Assembly: GCF_024323335.1 (NCBI RefSeq)
Contig: NC_066583.1
Location: forward strand, 362,808,377 to 362,872,376
Length of the DNA stretch: 64,000 nucleotides
Direction of reading: 5' to 3'
Source of the DNA: Lathyrus oleraceus
Lineage: Eukaryota > Streptophyta > Magnoliopsida > Fabales > Fabaceae
Under the pieces are notes generated by a model. The model made no database searches and was not told the DNA's origin. It saw nothing but the letters and a program-made list of their open reading frames with translations. Shown here in pieces: positions 22,423 through 36,544 of the stretch (position 1 is its first letter; every line of letters begins with the position of its first letter). The position numbers and the translations under genes were made by a program.

Positions 22423-24083
22423 TGTTAGACGATAGTACCAATCTAGAAGGGGGGTTAGATCGGTTTTGAAATTAAGCGCTTTTTAAAAATATTTTCAACG
22501 GTTGCGAAAGCACCCTAGATTGAAATCGTCTAAACGATCCCGTTAATGGAAAGATCGGATATATGTGAACCAAATGGAATTACTTAAGATAGAGAAAATT
22601 AACCCCTATCTAACACAATTAATTAACTACTATGATCCTTGATATCATTACCTCTAATGATGCTCAACACAATAAGAGATCAAGGAAAATATTACTAAGT
22701 TTATGCAAAATTAATTTTGTCGAACACTTGGTGTGCACTCTACACCAAGTATCAATTTCACTTAAGTTGAATGTGCAGAATTTTACTTAAACAATTTATC
22801 AAATAGTTGATATTCACACACAAAGTAATTACGTAGAATTTAAAGAGTTAAGGGATAGAGAGAACAAGACCAAATTTGTTGAGGCAGTTCCCCTATCATC
22901 CTCGCTTAGGGTACGTCTGCCCTTAATTCTAAATCTAGAATTGATATATTTTTATTAACACGTTGCAAAGTCAATACAAGAGAACAAATTATCACTGGAG
23001 ATCAACTTCTAGAGTTTTTGTAGATCCTATTCTATTCTCTCCCCTTGATTCGAGTTGAACCAAGTTCTTCAAGCACTTCGAACAAACCTCCGTTTACCGC
23101 TACCTTATTGGACGAACACCTCGTTCTCTAAAACTTCAGCTCAGATGATTTCAAACGCAAGTTGGTTAAACCCTAAACTTTCTTCACAATCCTCTGTTTA
23201 CCGCTACTTGTTTGACCGAACCTCCCGTTCTTCAAACTTTTCACTCGACTGAATCTGTGAAGCAAAGGTTAGTGCAAAAACCCCCAATTCTTGGAGGACA
23301 AAACCTCAAGGGTTTTATTCAAGAAAAACCCACACAAAGTCTACCCCCAAACTAAGATAATCTAATCTTATTTGAACGTTATCACAGCTACAATGCACAA
23401 TGCTCAACAAAGATTATTATGTGTGATTATTGAGAAATGCAATGAACAATGAAGATGATGAGCACTTTAGTGTATATCTTTCACTTTTCTTGTTAGAATG
23501 TTGAAAAAGAGATACTAGAATATTTATATGATGTATGGACAAATAATTAACATAACAGAAAAATTTCACAAGGTTACACAACAGAAAATTAGGTGAAACA
23601 AGTGAGGAGTCGACTCAAACAGGGGATGAGTCGACTCAAACAGAGTTTAATACATGGTTGAGTCGACCTGTTCAGACCCGGGGCAATATGATCGGAAAAT
23701 GAGTCGACCTAAAGAGTGCATGAGTCGACTCATTCAGGTTTTCCATGAATGAGTTGACCTATGAGTCGACATGTTCGGATCCGAAGGTTTTGCTTCGAGT
23801 CATGAGTCGACTCACAGAGCTTTAACTTCCAAAAATGAGTTTTCCAACATATTATGACGAATTTAAGCCTATCTCTTATGAACCTAGGATGTTTACTACG
23901 ATTAAGTGCATGATTCACATATAAGATATGCTCCTATATGCTTGAACACACGAAACCTATATTTTGAACATGTTAAAGGATGAATGCTTTCTATGTTATG
24001 ATGATATTATTCAAAAACATGATGTGGGCGAATAGAGAAGTTTGAAATCATTAAAATAAGGACTAGGCATATTTGCCCTCGCA
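22423..24083 (-). repeat. Element 2, 5' LTR
   Basis: 1661 bp, with palindromes at about 23605-23820 and a TATAAATA-like box on the minus strand at about 23520. It aligns along its whole length with 12930-14628, with substitutions and small indels, and is followed by AATTT and array sequence. Confidence 0.93.
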
Positions 24084-27000
24084 AATTTTAGGGAACTCAA
24101 AATATAAAAGGGGTTTCATGTTGGATGAGAATATAATCATTTTCAGGTATAACATTTGTTTAGTAAGTTTTGTTTAGCTCATGAATAAGATTTTGATCCC
24201 TAACAATGTCATGTGTGCAACCTTTAACACTGAAAAATTTAAAATGGTTTTCAGGTATCAGCAATAAAATTAGCAAACCCATGGGATTTATTGCTCAAGA
24301 GCTATTCTCTATTGGATGAAGAAGAGGAACAAGATTATGTTACACATTTATATTTTTTATTATATTTTCCATTTTGAAGTAAATTTTAGGGAACTCAGAA
24401 TGTAAAAGGGGTTTATGTTGGATGAGAAAATAATTATTTTCAGGTATAACATTTGTTTAGTAAGTTTTGTTTATCTCATTAATAAGATTTTGATCCCTAA
24501 CAATGTCATGTGTGCAACCTTTAACACTGAAAACTTAGAAATGGTTTTCAGGTATCATCAATAAATTTGGAAAACCTAGGGGATTTATTATTCAAGAGCT
24601 ATTCTCTACGGGATGAAGAAGAGGAACAATATTATGTTACACATTTACATTTTTTTATTATAGTTTCTGTTTTGGAAGTAAATTTTAGGGAACTCAGAAT
24701 GTAAAAGGGGTTTCATATTAGATGAGAAAATAATTATTTTCAGATATAACATTTGTTTAGTAAGTTTTGTTTATTTCATGAATAAGATTTTGATCCCTAA
24801 TAATGTCATGTGTGCAATCTTTAACACTCAAAACTTTAAAATGGTTTTCCGGTATCATCAATAAATTTGGAAAACCTAGGGGATTGATAGTTCAAGAGCT
24901 ATTTCTCTACTGTATGAAGCAGAGGAACGGAATTATGTAACACATTTATATTTTTTATCATGTTTTCCGTTTTGGAAATAAATTTTAGGGAACTCAGAAT
25001 GTAAAAGGGGTTTCATGTTGTATGAGAAAAAAAAATTAGGTATAAGATTTGTTTAGTAAGTTTATTTTAGTTCATGAATAAGATTTTGATCCCTAACAAT
25101 GTCATGTGCGCAACCTTTAACACTGAAAACTTTGAAATGGTTTTCAGGTATCAACAATAAATTTGTCAAACCTAGGGGATTGATTGTTTAAGAACTATTC
25201 TTTACGGGATGAAGAAGATTTACATGATTATGTTACACATTTATATTTGTTATTATATTTTCCGTTTTGGAAGTAAATTTTAGGGAACTCATAATGCAAA
25301 AGGGTTTTCATGTTGGATGAGAAAATAATTATTTTCAGGTATAAGATTTGTTTAGTAAGTTTTTTTAGCTCATGTATAGGATTTTGATGCTTAACAAAGT
25401 CATGCGTGCAACCTTTAACACTGAAAACTTTGAAATGCTTTTTAGGAATCAACAATAAATTTGCCAAACCTAGGATATTGATTGTTCAAGAGCTATTCTC
25501 TACGGGATGAAGAAGAGGAACAAAATTATGTTACACATTTACATTTTTTATTATATTTTCTGTTTCGAAAGTATATTTTAGCAAAGTCATAATGCAAAAG
25601 GGGTTTCATGTTGGATGAGAAAATAATTGTTTTCAGGTATAAGATTTGTTTAGTAAGTTTTTTTAGCTCATGAATAAGATTTTGATCCCTAACAATGTTA
25701 TATGCAACCTTTAACACTGAAAACATTGAAATATTGTTTAGGAATCAACAATATATTTGGCGGACCTAGGGGATTGTTTGTTCAAGAGCTATTCTCTACG
25801 GGATGAACAAGAGGAATAAGATTATGTTACACATTTACATATTTTGTTATATTTTCCGTTTTTGAAGTAAATTTTAGGTAACTCAGAATGTAAAAGGGGC
25901 TTCTTGTTGGATGGAAAAAGAATTGTTTTAAGGTATAAGATTTTATTAGTAAGTTTTTATTAGTTCGTGAATAAGATTTTAATCCTTAACAATGTCATGT
26001 GTGCAACCTTTAACACTGAAAATTTTGAAATGATTTTCAGGTATTAGCAATAAATTCTGCAAACCCAGGGGATTGGTTATTCAAGAGTTATTCTCTACTA
26101 GATGAAGAAGAGGAACAATATTATGTTACACATTTACATTTTTTATTTTATTTTCCATTTTGAAAGAAAATTTTAGGGAACTCAGAATGTAAAAGGGGTT
26201 TCATGTTGGATGAGAAAATAATTGTTTTTAGAAAGAAGATTTATTTAGTAAGTTTTGATTAGCTCATGAATAAGATTTTGATCCCTAACAATGTCATGTG
26301 TGCAACCTTTAACACTGAAAACTTTGAAATATTTTTAGGAATCAACAATAACTTTGGCAAACAAGGGGAATCATTTTTCAAGAGCCATTCTCTACGAGAT
26401 CAAGAGGAGGAACAAGATTATGTTATATATTTACATATTTTATTATATTTTCCGTTTTTGAAGTAAATTTTAGGGAACTCTGAATGGAAAAGGGGTTTTA
26501 TGTTGGAAGAAAAAATAATTATTTTTAGGTATAAGATTTGATTAGTAAGTTTTTATTAGCTCATGAATAAGATTTTAATCCCTAACAATGTCATGTGTGC
26601 AACCTTTAATACTGAAAATTTTGAAATGATTTTCAGATATTAGCAATAAAATTTTCAAACCTAGGGGATTGATTGTTTAAGAGTTACTCTCTACTAGATG
26701 AAGAAGAGGAACAATATTATGTTACACATTTACATTTTTTATTATATTTTCTATTTTGAAAGAAAATTTTAGGGAACTTAGAATGTAAAAGGGGTTTCTT
26801 GTTGGATGAGAAAATAATTGTTTTCAGATATAAGATTTGTTTACTAAGTTTTGTTTAGCTCATGAATAAGATTTTGATCCCTAACAATGTCATGTGTGCA
26901 ACCTTTAACACTGAAAACTTTGAAATATTTTTAGGAATAAACAATAAATTTGGCAAACCAGGGGATTCATTTTTCAAGAGCTATTCTCTACGAGATGAAG

Positions 27001-30000
27001 AGGAGGAACAAGATTATGTTATATATTTACATATTTTATTATATTTTCCGTTTTTGAAGTAAATTTTAGGGAACTCTGAATGGATAAGGGGTTTTATGCT
27101 GGAAGAAAAAATAATTATTTTTAGGTATAAGATTTGATTAGTAAGTTTTTATTAGCTCATGAATAAGATTTTAATCCCTAACAATGTCATGTGTGCAACC
27201 TTTAATACTGAAAATTTTGAAATGATTTTCAGGTATTAGCAATAAATTTTGCAAACCTAGGGGATTGATTGTTCAAGAGTTACTCTCTACTAGATGAAGA
27301 AGAGGAACAATATTATGTTACACATTTACATTTTTTATTATATTTTCTATTTTAAAAGAAAATTTTAGGGAACTCAGAATGTAAAAGGGGTTTCATGTTG
27401 GATGAGAAAATAATTTTTTTAAGATATAAGATTTGTTTAGTAAGTTTTGTTTAGCTCATGAATAAGATTTTGATCCCTAACAATGTCATGTGTGCAACCT
27501 TTAACACTGAAAACTTTGAAATACTTTTAGGAATCAACAATAAATTTGGCAAACCAGGGGATTCATTTTTCAAGAGCTATTCTCTACGAGATGAAGAGGA
27601 GGAACAAAGATTATGTTATACATTTACATTTTTTATTATTTTTTCCATTTTGGAAGTAAATTTTAGGGAACTTATAATACAAAAGGGGTTTCACGTTGGA
27701 TGAGAAAATAATTGTTTTCAGGTATAAGATTTATTTTGTAGATTTTTCATAGCTCATGAATAAGATTTTGATCCCTAATAATGTCATGTGTGCAACCTTT
27801 AAAACTGAAAACTTTGAAATGATTTTTAGGAATCAACAATAAATTTGACGAACCTAGGGGATTGATTGTTTAAGAGCTATTCTCTTCGGGATGATGAAGA
27901 GGAACAATATTATGGTACACATTTACAGTTTTTATGATATTTCCATTTTGTAAATAAATTTTAGGGAACTCAGAATGTAAAAGGGGTTTCATGTTGGATG
28001 AGGAAATAATTGTTTTCAGGTATAAGATTTGTTTAGTAAGTTCGTTTAGATCCTAAATAAGATTTTAATCCCTAACAATGTCATGTTTGCAACCTTATAC
28101 ACTGAAAACTTAGAAATGATTTTTAGGAATCAACAATAAATTTGGCAAACCTTGGGGACTGATTGTTCAAGAGCTATTCTCTATGGGATGAAGAAGAGGA
28201 ACAAGATTGTGTTACACATTTACATTTTTTATTATATTTTCCATTTTGGAAGTAAATTTTAGGGAACTCATAATGCAAAAGGGGTTTCATGTTGGATGAG
28301 AAAATAATTGTTTATAGGTATAAGATTTATTTGGTAAGTTTTTCTTTGCTCATGAATAAGATTTTGATCCCTAACAATGTGATATGCGCAACCTTTCACA
28401 CTAAAAACATTAAAATGGACACTAAAAACATTGAAATGTTTTTTAGGAATCAACAATAAATTTGGCAAACCTAGGGAATTGATAGTTCAAGAGCTATTTT
28501 CTACGGGATGAAGAAGAGGAACAAGATTATGTTACACATTTACATTTTTTATTATATTTTCAGTATCGTAAGTAAATTTTAGGGAACTCAAAATGTAAAA
28601 GGGGTTTCATATTGGATGAGAAAATAATTGTTTTTAGATATAAGATTTGATTAGTAAGTTTTTTTATCTCATGAATAAGATTTTGATCCCTAACAATGTC
28701 ATTTGTGCAACCTTTAACACTGAAAACTTTGAAATGATTTTCAGGTATTAGGAATTAGTTTGGCAAACCTAGGGCATTGATTGTTCAAGAGTTATTCTCT
28801 ACTAAGAAGAGAAACAATATTATGTTACACATTTACATTTTTTATTATATTTTCGTTTTGGAAGTAAATTTTAAGGAACTCAGAATGTAAAGGGGGTTTC
28901 ATGTTGGATGAGAAACTAATTGTTTTCAGGTATAAGATTTGTTTATTAAGTTTTGTTTAGCTCATGAATAAAATTTTAATCCCTAACAATGTCATGTGTG
29001 CAACCTTTAACACTGAATACTTTGAAATGCATTTTAGGAATCAATAACAAATTTGGCAAACCTAAGGGATTGATTCTCCAAGAACTATTTACTACAAGAT
29101 GAAGAAGTGGGACAAGATTATGTTAGACATTTACATCTTTTATTATATTTTCTGTTTTTGAAATAAATTTTATGGAACTCAGAATGTAAAAGGGGTTTCA
29201 TGTTGGATGAGAAAAAAATTATATTTAGGTATAAGATTTGATTTTTAAGTTTTTTTTAGCTCATGAATAAGATTTTGGTCCCCAACAATGTCATGTGTGA
29301 AACCTTTAACACTGAAAATTTTGAAATGCTTTTCAGGTATTAGCAATATATTTGGCTAACCTAGGGGATTGATCGTTCAAGAGTTATTCTCTACTGGATG
29401 AAGAAGAGGAACTATATTATGTTACACATTTACATTTTTTAATATACTTTCCATTTTGAAAGTAAATTTTAGGGATCTCAGAATGTAAAAGAAGTTTAAT
29501 GTTGGATGAGAAAATAATTGTTTTCACGTATAAGATTTGTTTAGTAAGTTTTGTTTAGCTCATGAATAAATTTTAATCCCTAACAATGTCATGTGTGCAA
29601 CCTTTAACATTGAAAACTTTGAAATGCTTTTTAGGAATCAACAATAAATTTGGCAAACCTAGGGGATTGATTGTTCAAGAACTATTCTCTATAAGATGAA
29701 GAAGAGGAATAAGATTATGTTACACATTTACATTTTTTATTATATTTTCCATTTTGAAAGAAAATTTTAGGGAACTCATAATGGAAAAGGGGTTTCATGT
29801 TGGATGAGAAAATAATTGTTTACAGGTATAAGATTTATTTAATAAGTTTTTCTTAGCTCATGAATATGATTTTGATCCCTAACAATGTGATGTGTGCAAC
29901 CTTTAACACTGAAAGCTTTGAAATGGTATTAGTAGTAAATTTGGAAAACCTAGGGGATTTATGGTTCAAGAGAAACAAGATTACGTTACACATTTACATT

Positions 30001-33000
30001 TTTTATTATATATTTCATTTTGAAAATAAATTTTAAGGAACTCAGAATGTAAAGGGGGTTTCATGTTGGATGTGAAAATAATTGTTTTTGGGAATAAGAT
30101 TTGATTAGGAAGTTTTTTTTTAAATTCATGAATAAGATTTTGATCCCTAACAATGTCATGTGTGCAACCTTTAATAATGAAAACTTTGAAATACTTTTTA
30201 GGAATCAATAATAAATTTGGCAAACCTAAGGGATTGATTGTTCAAGAACTATTCACTACAAGATGAAGAAGAGGAACAAGATTATGTTACACATTTATAT
30301 TTTTTAATATATTTTCCTTTTTGGAAGTAAATTTTAGGAAACTCATAATGCAAAAGGGGTTTCATGTTGGATGAGAAAATAATTGTGTACAGGTATAAGA
30401 TTTATTGAGTAAGTTCTTCTTAGCTCATGACTAAGATTTTGATCTCTAACAATGTGATGTGTGCAACCTTTAACACTAAAAAATTTGAAATGCTTTTTAG
30501 GAATCAACAATAAATTTGGCAAACCTAAGGGATTGATTGTTTAAGAGTTATTCTCTACGGAATGAAGAAGAGGAAAAAAATTATGTTACATATTTATATT
30601 TTTTATTATATTTTTCGTTTTGGAAGTAAATTTTATGGAACTCAGAATGTAAAACGGGTTTCATGTTGGATGAGAAAATAATTATATTTAGGTATAAGAT
30701 TTGATTAGTAAGTTTTTTTAGCTCATGAATAAGATTTTGATCCCCAACAATGTCATGTGTGAAACCTTTAACACTGAAAACTTTGAAATTCTTTTCAGGT
30801 ATTAGCAATATATTTGGCTAACCTAGGAGATTGATTGTTCAAGAGTTATTCTCTACTGGATGAAGAAGAGGAACTATATTATGTTACACATTTACATTTT
30901 TTATTACACTTTCCATTTCGAAAGTAAATTTTAGGGATCTCAGAATGTAAATGATGTTTAATGTTGGATGAGAGAATAATTTTTTTCAGGTATAAGATTT
31001 GTTTAGTAAGTTTTGTTTAGCTCATGAATAACATTTTAATCCCTAACAATATCATGTGTGCAACTTTTTACACTGAAAACTTTGAAATGCTTTTTAGGAA
31101 TCAACAATAAATTTCGTAAACCTAGGAGATTGATTGTTCAAGAACTATTCTCTACAAGATGAAGAAGAGGAACAAGATTATGTTACACATTTACATTTTT
31201 TAATATATTTTATGTTTTGGAAGTAAATTTTAGGGAACTCATAATGGAAAAGGGGTTTCATGTTGGATGAGAAAATAATTGTTTACAGGTATAAGATTTA
31301 TTTAATAAGTTTTTCTTAGCTCATGAATATAGTTTTGATACCTAACAATGTGATGTGTGCAACCTTTAACACTGAAAACTTTGAAATGGTATTAGCAATA
31401 AATTTGGAAAACCTAGGGGATTTATGGTTCAAGAGTTATTCTCTATTGGATGAAGAAGAGGAACAAGATTACGTTACACATTTATATTTTTTATTATATT
31501 TTTCGTTTTGGAAATAAATTTTAAGGAACTAAGAATGTAAAGTGGGTTTCATGTTGGATGAGAAAATAATTGTTTTTAGGTATAAGATTTGATTACTAAG
31601 TTTTTTTTTTAATTCATGAATAAGATTTTGATCCCTAACAATGTCATGTGTGCAACCTTTAACACTGAAATACTTTTTAGGAATCAACAACAAATTTAGC
31701 TAACCTATGGGATTGATTGTTCAAGAACTATTCCCTACGAGATGAAGAAGAGGAACAAGATTATGTTATACATTTACATTTTTTAATATATTTTCTGTTT
31801 TGGAAGTAAATTTTAGGGAACTCATAATGTAAAAGGGTTTCATGTTGGATGAGAAAATAATTGTTTACAAGTATAAGATTTTTAGGAATTAACAATAAAT
31901 TTGGCAAACCAGGGGATTGATTTTTAAAGAGCTATTCTCTACGAGATGAAGAGGAGGAACAAGATTATGTTACATATTTACATTTTTTTATTATTCTTTC
32001 CATTTTGGTAGTAAATTTTAGGGAAATTATAATACAAAAGGGGTTTCACGTTGGTGAGAAAATAATTGTTTCCAGGTATAAGATTTGTTTAGTAGGTTTT
32101 TCATAGCTCATGAATAAGATTTTGATCCCTAATAATGTCATGTGTGCAACCTTTAACACTGAAAACTTTGAAATGGTTTTTAGAAATCAACAATAAATTT
32201 TGCAAACCTAGGGGATTGATTGTTCAAGAGCTATTCTCTACGGGATGAAGAAGTAGAACAAGAATATGTTACACATTTATATTTTTTATTATATTTTCTG
32301 TTTTTGAAGTAAATTTTAGGGAATTCAGAACGTAAAAGGGCTTTCTTGTTGGATGACAAACTAATGTTTTTAGGTATAAGATTTATTTAGTAAGTTTTGT
32401 TTAGCTCATGAATAAGATTTTGATACCTGACAATGCCATGTGTGCAACCATTAACACTAAAAACATTGAAATGCTTTTCAGGTATTATCAATAAATTGGA
32501 AAGCCTAGGGAATTGGTTGTTCAAGAGGTATTCTCTAGTTGATGAAGAAGAGGAACAAGGTTATGTTACATATTTAGATTTTTTTTTTCATATTTTACAT
32601 TTTGGAAGTTAATTTTAGGGAACTCAGAATGTAAAAGGGGTTTCATGTTGGACGAGAAAATAATTGTTTTGAGGTATAAAAATTGTTTTATAAATTTTGT
32701 TTACCTCATGAATAAGATTTTGATCCATAACAATGTCATGTGTGCAACCTTTAACACTGAAAACCATGAAAATGCTTTTCAGGTATTAGCAATAAATTTG
32801 GCAAACATAGGTGATTGGTTGTTCAAGAGCTATTCTCTACCGATGAAGAAGAGGAACAAGATTATGTTACACATTTACATTTTTTATTATATTTTCATTT
32901 TGGAAGTTAATTTTAGGGAACTCATAATTTAAAAGGGTTTCATGTTGGATTAGAAAATAATTGTTTTCACATATAAGATTTGTTTAGTAAGTTTTGTTTA

Positions 33001-35070
33001 TCTCATGAATAAGATTTTGATCCCTAACAATGTCATGTGTGCAACCTTTAACACTGAAAACTATGAAATGCTTTTCAGGTATTAGCAATAAATTTGGCAA
33101 AACTAGGGGATTGATTGTTCAAGAGCTATTCTCTAATGGATGAAGAAGAAGAACAAGATTATGTTACACATTTATATTTTTTATTATATTTTCTGTTTTT
33201 GAAGTAAATTTTAGGGAACTCATAATGTAAACAAGGTCTCATGTTGAATGACAAACTAATTGCTTTTAGGTATAAGATTTATTTAGTAAGTTTTATTTAG
33301 CTCATGAATAAGATTTTGATCTTTGACAATGTCATGTGTGCAACCTTTAACACTGGAAATTTTGAAATGATTTCCAGGTATTAGCAATAAATTGGAGGGA
33401 TTGGTTGTTCAAGAGCTAATCTCTACTGAATGAAGAAGAGGAACAAGATTATGTTACATATTTACATTTTTATAATATTTTTCGTTTTGAAAGTCAATTT
33501 TAGGGAACTCATAATGTAAAAGGGGTTTCATGTACGATGAGAAAATAATTGTTTTCAGGTAGAAGATTTGTTTAGTAAGTTTTGTTTAGCTCATGAATAA
33601 GATTTTTATCCCTAACAATGTCATGTGTGCAACCTTTAACACTGAAAACTTTAAAATGCAAGAGGAACAAGATTATGTTACACATTTATATTTTTTATTA
33701 TATTTTCCGTTTTGGAAGTAAATTTTAAGGAACTCAAAATGTAATAAAAGGGGTTTCATGTTGGATGAGAAAATAAGTGTTTTTAGGTATAAGATTTGTT
33801 TAGTAAGTTTTGTTTAGCTCATGAATAAGATTTTTATCCCTAACAATGTCATGTGTGCAACCTTTAACACTCAAAAATTTAAAATGGAAGAGGAACAATA
33901 TTATGTTACACATTTATATTTCTTATTATATTTTTCGTTTTGGAAGTAAATTTTAAGGAACTCAGAATGTAATAAAAGGGGTTTCATGTTGGATCAGAAA
34001 ATTATTATTTTTAGGTATAAGATTTGTTTAGTAAGTTTTGTTTAGCTAATGAATAAGATTTTGATCCCTAACAATGTCTTGTGTGCAACCTTTAACACTG
34101 AAAACTTTGGAATGCATTTCAGATATTAGCAATAAATTTAGAAAATTTAGGGAATTGATTGTTCAAGAGCTATTCTCTACTGGATGAAGAAGAGGAACAA
34201 GATTATGTTACACATTTACATTTTTTATTATATTTTCCATTTTGAAAGTTAATTTTAGGGAACTCATAATGTAAAAGGGGTATCACGCTGGATGAGAAAA
34301 TAATTGTTTTCAGGTATAAGATTTGTTTAGCTCATGAATAAGATTTTGATCCCTAACAATGTCATGTGTGCAACCTGTAACACTGAATACTTTGGAATGC
34401 TTTTCAGGTATTAGCAATAAATTTGGCAAATTTAGGAAATTGATTGTTGAAGAGCTATTCTCTACTGGACGAAGAAGAGGAACAAGATTATTATACACAT
34501 TTATATTTTTTATTATATTTTCCATTTTGAAAGTAAATTTTAAGGAACTCAGAATGTAATAAAACGGGTTTCATGTTGGATGAGAAAATAAGTGTTTTTA
34601 GGTATACGATTTGTTTAGTAAGTTTTGTTTAGCTCATGAATAAGATTTTTATCTCTAACAATGTCATGTGTGCAACCTTTAACACTGAAAAATTTAAAAT
34701 GGAAGAGGAACAATATTATTTTACACATTTATATTTTTTATTATATTTACCGTTTTGGAATTAAATTTTAAGGAACTCAGAATATAATAAAAGGGGTTTC
34801 ATGTTGGATGAGAAAATAATTGTTTTTGGGTATAAGATTTGTTTAGTAAGTTTTGTTTAGCTCATGAATAAGATTTTGATCCCTAACAATGTCATGTGTG
34901 CAACCTTTAACACTAAAAACTTTGGAATGCTTTTCTGGTATTAGCAATAAATTTGGAAAATTTTAGGGAATTGATTGTTCAAGAGCTATTTTCTACTAGA
35001 TGAAGAAGGGAAACAAGATTATGTTACACATTCACATTTTTATTATATTTTCAATTTAAAAAGTAAATTT
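24084..35070 (+). repeat. Tandem array, main block (about 298-bp monomer)
   Basis: About 37 head-to-tail monomers. Successive copies of AATAAGATTTTGA lie at 24184, 24481, 24781, 25077, 25375, 25673, 25972 and 26269, a spacing of 296-300 bp. Conserved marks in each unit are TAGGGAACTCAGAATG, AAAAGGGGTTTCATGTTGG, AACAATGTCATGTGTGCAAC, TTTTCAGGTATTAGCAATAA and GAAGAAGAGGAACAAGATTA. All units face the same way. Many short open frames of 60-80 codons recur in it, but they are by-products of the repeat. Two local variants occur: 596-bp dimers (25972-27760) and 228-bp short units (33596-34867). The family could not be matched by name. Confidence 0.95.
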
Positions 35071-35496
35071 TGTGGAATTGTAATTCCTTGGGTCGAAGCA
35101 GGTTGCTCGACAGAGCAAGGAAGTGTCCAACCACCTAATGTGTTAAGTAGTGTTAGCTATTTTGGGCTTTTATAGTTTTGGGCATTGGCTTGAGGTCCAA
35201 GTTAACCTAAATCTATAAATAGAGGGAGTAATCCTTATTTTGTAATAGAGGTGAATAGAGTATTCACAACACTTGTAATTCACAGTATTTTGCAGTGACA
35301 AAGTGAATCAGAAGTTTTCCATAATTTGTGGGCAGAGAGAAACTCTGCAGAATTATATTACTCTTCTCCTTCATCGTTCTATACACTCTTTCTTTCTCCA
35401 TTGTTCCTTTCTTTTCATTATCATTGTGTGGGTAATAACAATCTTGTTCATCAAGATTGATTAAAATTCTCCATAGGTTTTGGGAGATTTCCAACA
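35071..35496 (+). repeat. Element 3, 5' LTR
   Basis: 426 bp. CTATAAATAGAGG at about 35212 is a good TATA box. Its sequence matches 39598-40022 with about 5% differences. Confidence 0.95.
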
Positions 35497-35497
35497 T

Positions 35498-35510
35498 CTG
35501 GTATCAAGAG
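35498..35510 (+). promoter_or_regulatory. Element 3 primer-binding site
   Basis: CTGGTATCAAGAG follows the LTR. It matches the initiator tRNA-Met complement TGGTATCAGAG with one extra A. Confidence 0.8.
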
Positions 35511-35545
35511 CTCTGGTTTAACCGATTCGTGGGAAGAAAATCACC

Positions 35546-36532
35546 ATGGCAACGAATCATCGAAACGGGCATTTTCCAGCAAATCTTCTGATTCTCAAGA
35601 ACAACAATTATGAGAATTAGTGCAAGCAAATGAAGGTTGTGTTTTGTTATCAAGATCTTTGGGATCTTGTGAAGGAAGGAGTAGCAACACTTGCAGAAGC
35701 CGCGACGGATCAAGAAAAGGCTGCACATAAAGAATTGAAGAAGAAAGATTATGAAACTCTCTTTATAATCCATCAATGTGTTGATGCAGATAACTTTGAA
35801 AAGGTTAGTGATGTAGAGTCAGCGAAAGAAGCATGGGAAATTATGGAGAAATCGTTTGGAGGCGCAGAGAAGGTGAAAGAGGTGAGGTTACAATCTCATA
35901 AAAGAACGTATGAATTGCTTCAGATGGAAGACAATGAAAGCATAACTGATTTCTTCACCAAGGTTACGAAACTGGTGAATCAAATCAAGGTATGTGGAGA
36001 AGTGTTAACATCAAGATCTGTTGTTGGAAAGATCTTGAGGTCGTTGGCTCCAAAGTTCGACCACGTGGTAATAGCCATAGAAGAGTCGAAAGATTTGTCA
36101 AAATTGACAAAGGAAGAGCTTCAAGGGACGCTTGAATCTCATGAACAAAGAATGGCTGAAAGAGCTACAGGAAAGTCGAAGAGTGATATGGCTTTGCAGG
36201 CTCAATCAACAAAAGAAAGAAAAGGCAAAGGAAGTTGGAATGGCAACAAAGGCAGAGGAGGTTACAACAATTCGACTGGTCGAAATCAGCAAGAAGGAAA
36301 CTCGTCGAATCAGAGAAAACCCTGTAACCAAGACAACCAAAGAGGTGGTGTTGCAGGTAGAGGAAGAGGTGGTGGTCAAAAGCCAGACAAGAGTCACATT
36401 CAGTGTTACAATTGTCAGAATTATGGTCACTATTCTAGTGATTGTCCAGAAAAGCATAAGAATCAAGAAACTTATGCAAAGCTGGCGAAACATGAAGAAG
36501 AAGAGACATTGTTGATGGTCATAACAAGATAA
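35546..36532 (+). pseudogene. Element 3 gag
   Basis: The ATG at 35546 (MATNHRNGHFPAN) is in frame with the long open piece 35630-36532; a TAG at 35618 stands where Trp is usual in NNYENWCKQMK-like gag starts. The open piece has ALFIIHQCVD-like, KEAWEIMEKSFGG and ESITDFFTKVTKLVNQI blocks of the copia gag (UBN2-type) domain. A Gly/Arg/Asn-rich stretch and a CCHC knuckle, CYNCQNYGHYSSDC, follow. It ends in TAA at 36530, in the same frame as protease, so the element once had a single gag-pol frame. Confidence 0.9.
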
Positions 36533-36544
36533 GAGGAGAGATTC

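Larger units (their letters stand above)
12930..24083 (-). mobile_element. Element 2: full-length Sirevirus-like Ty1/copia inside the tandem array
   Basis: 11154 bp, flanked by AATTT on both sides (12925-12929, 24084-24088), with LTRs of 1699 bp (left) and 1661 bp (right) starting TGTTAGACGATAG and ending in CA. The primer site lies next to the right LTR, and a PPT with a CATCATC motif next to the left LTR, so it is on the minus strand. Order: gag with two zinc knuckles, protease, integrase, reverse transcriptase, RNase H, then a third ORF with an acidic stretch and coiled coil. That order, the long LTRs and the PPT fit Sirevirus. It carries stops, a gag frameshift and a mutated polymerase active site. 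Confidence 0.95.

Noticed and set aside
26266..34559. Recurrent open frames of 60-80 codons across the tandem array
   Set aside because: They recur with the monomer period, lie on both strands, and change frame with small indels. They are consequences of the repeat, not genes.
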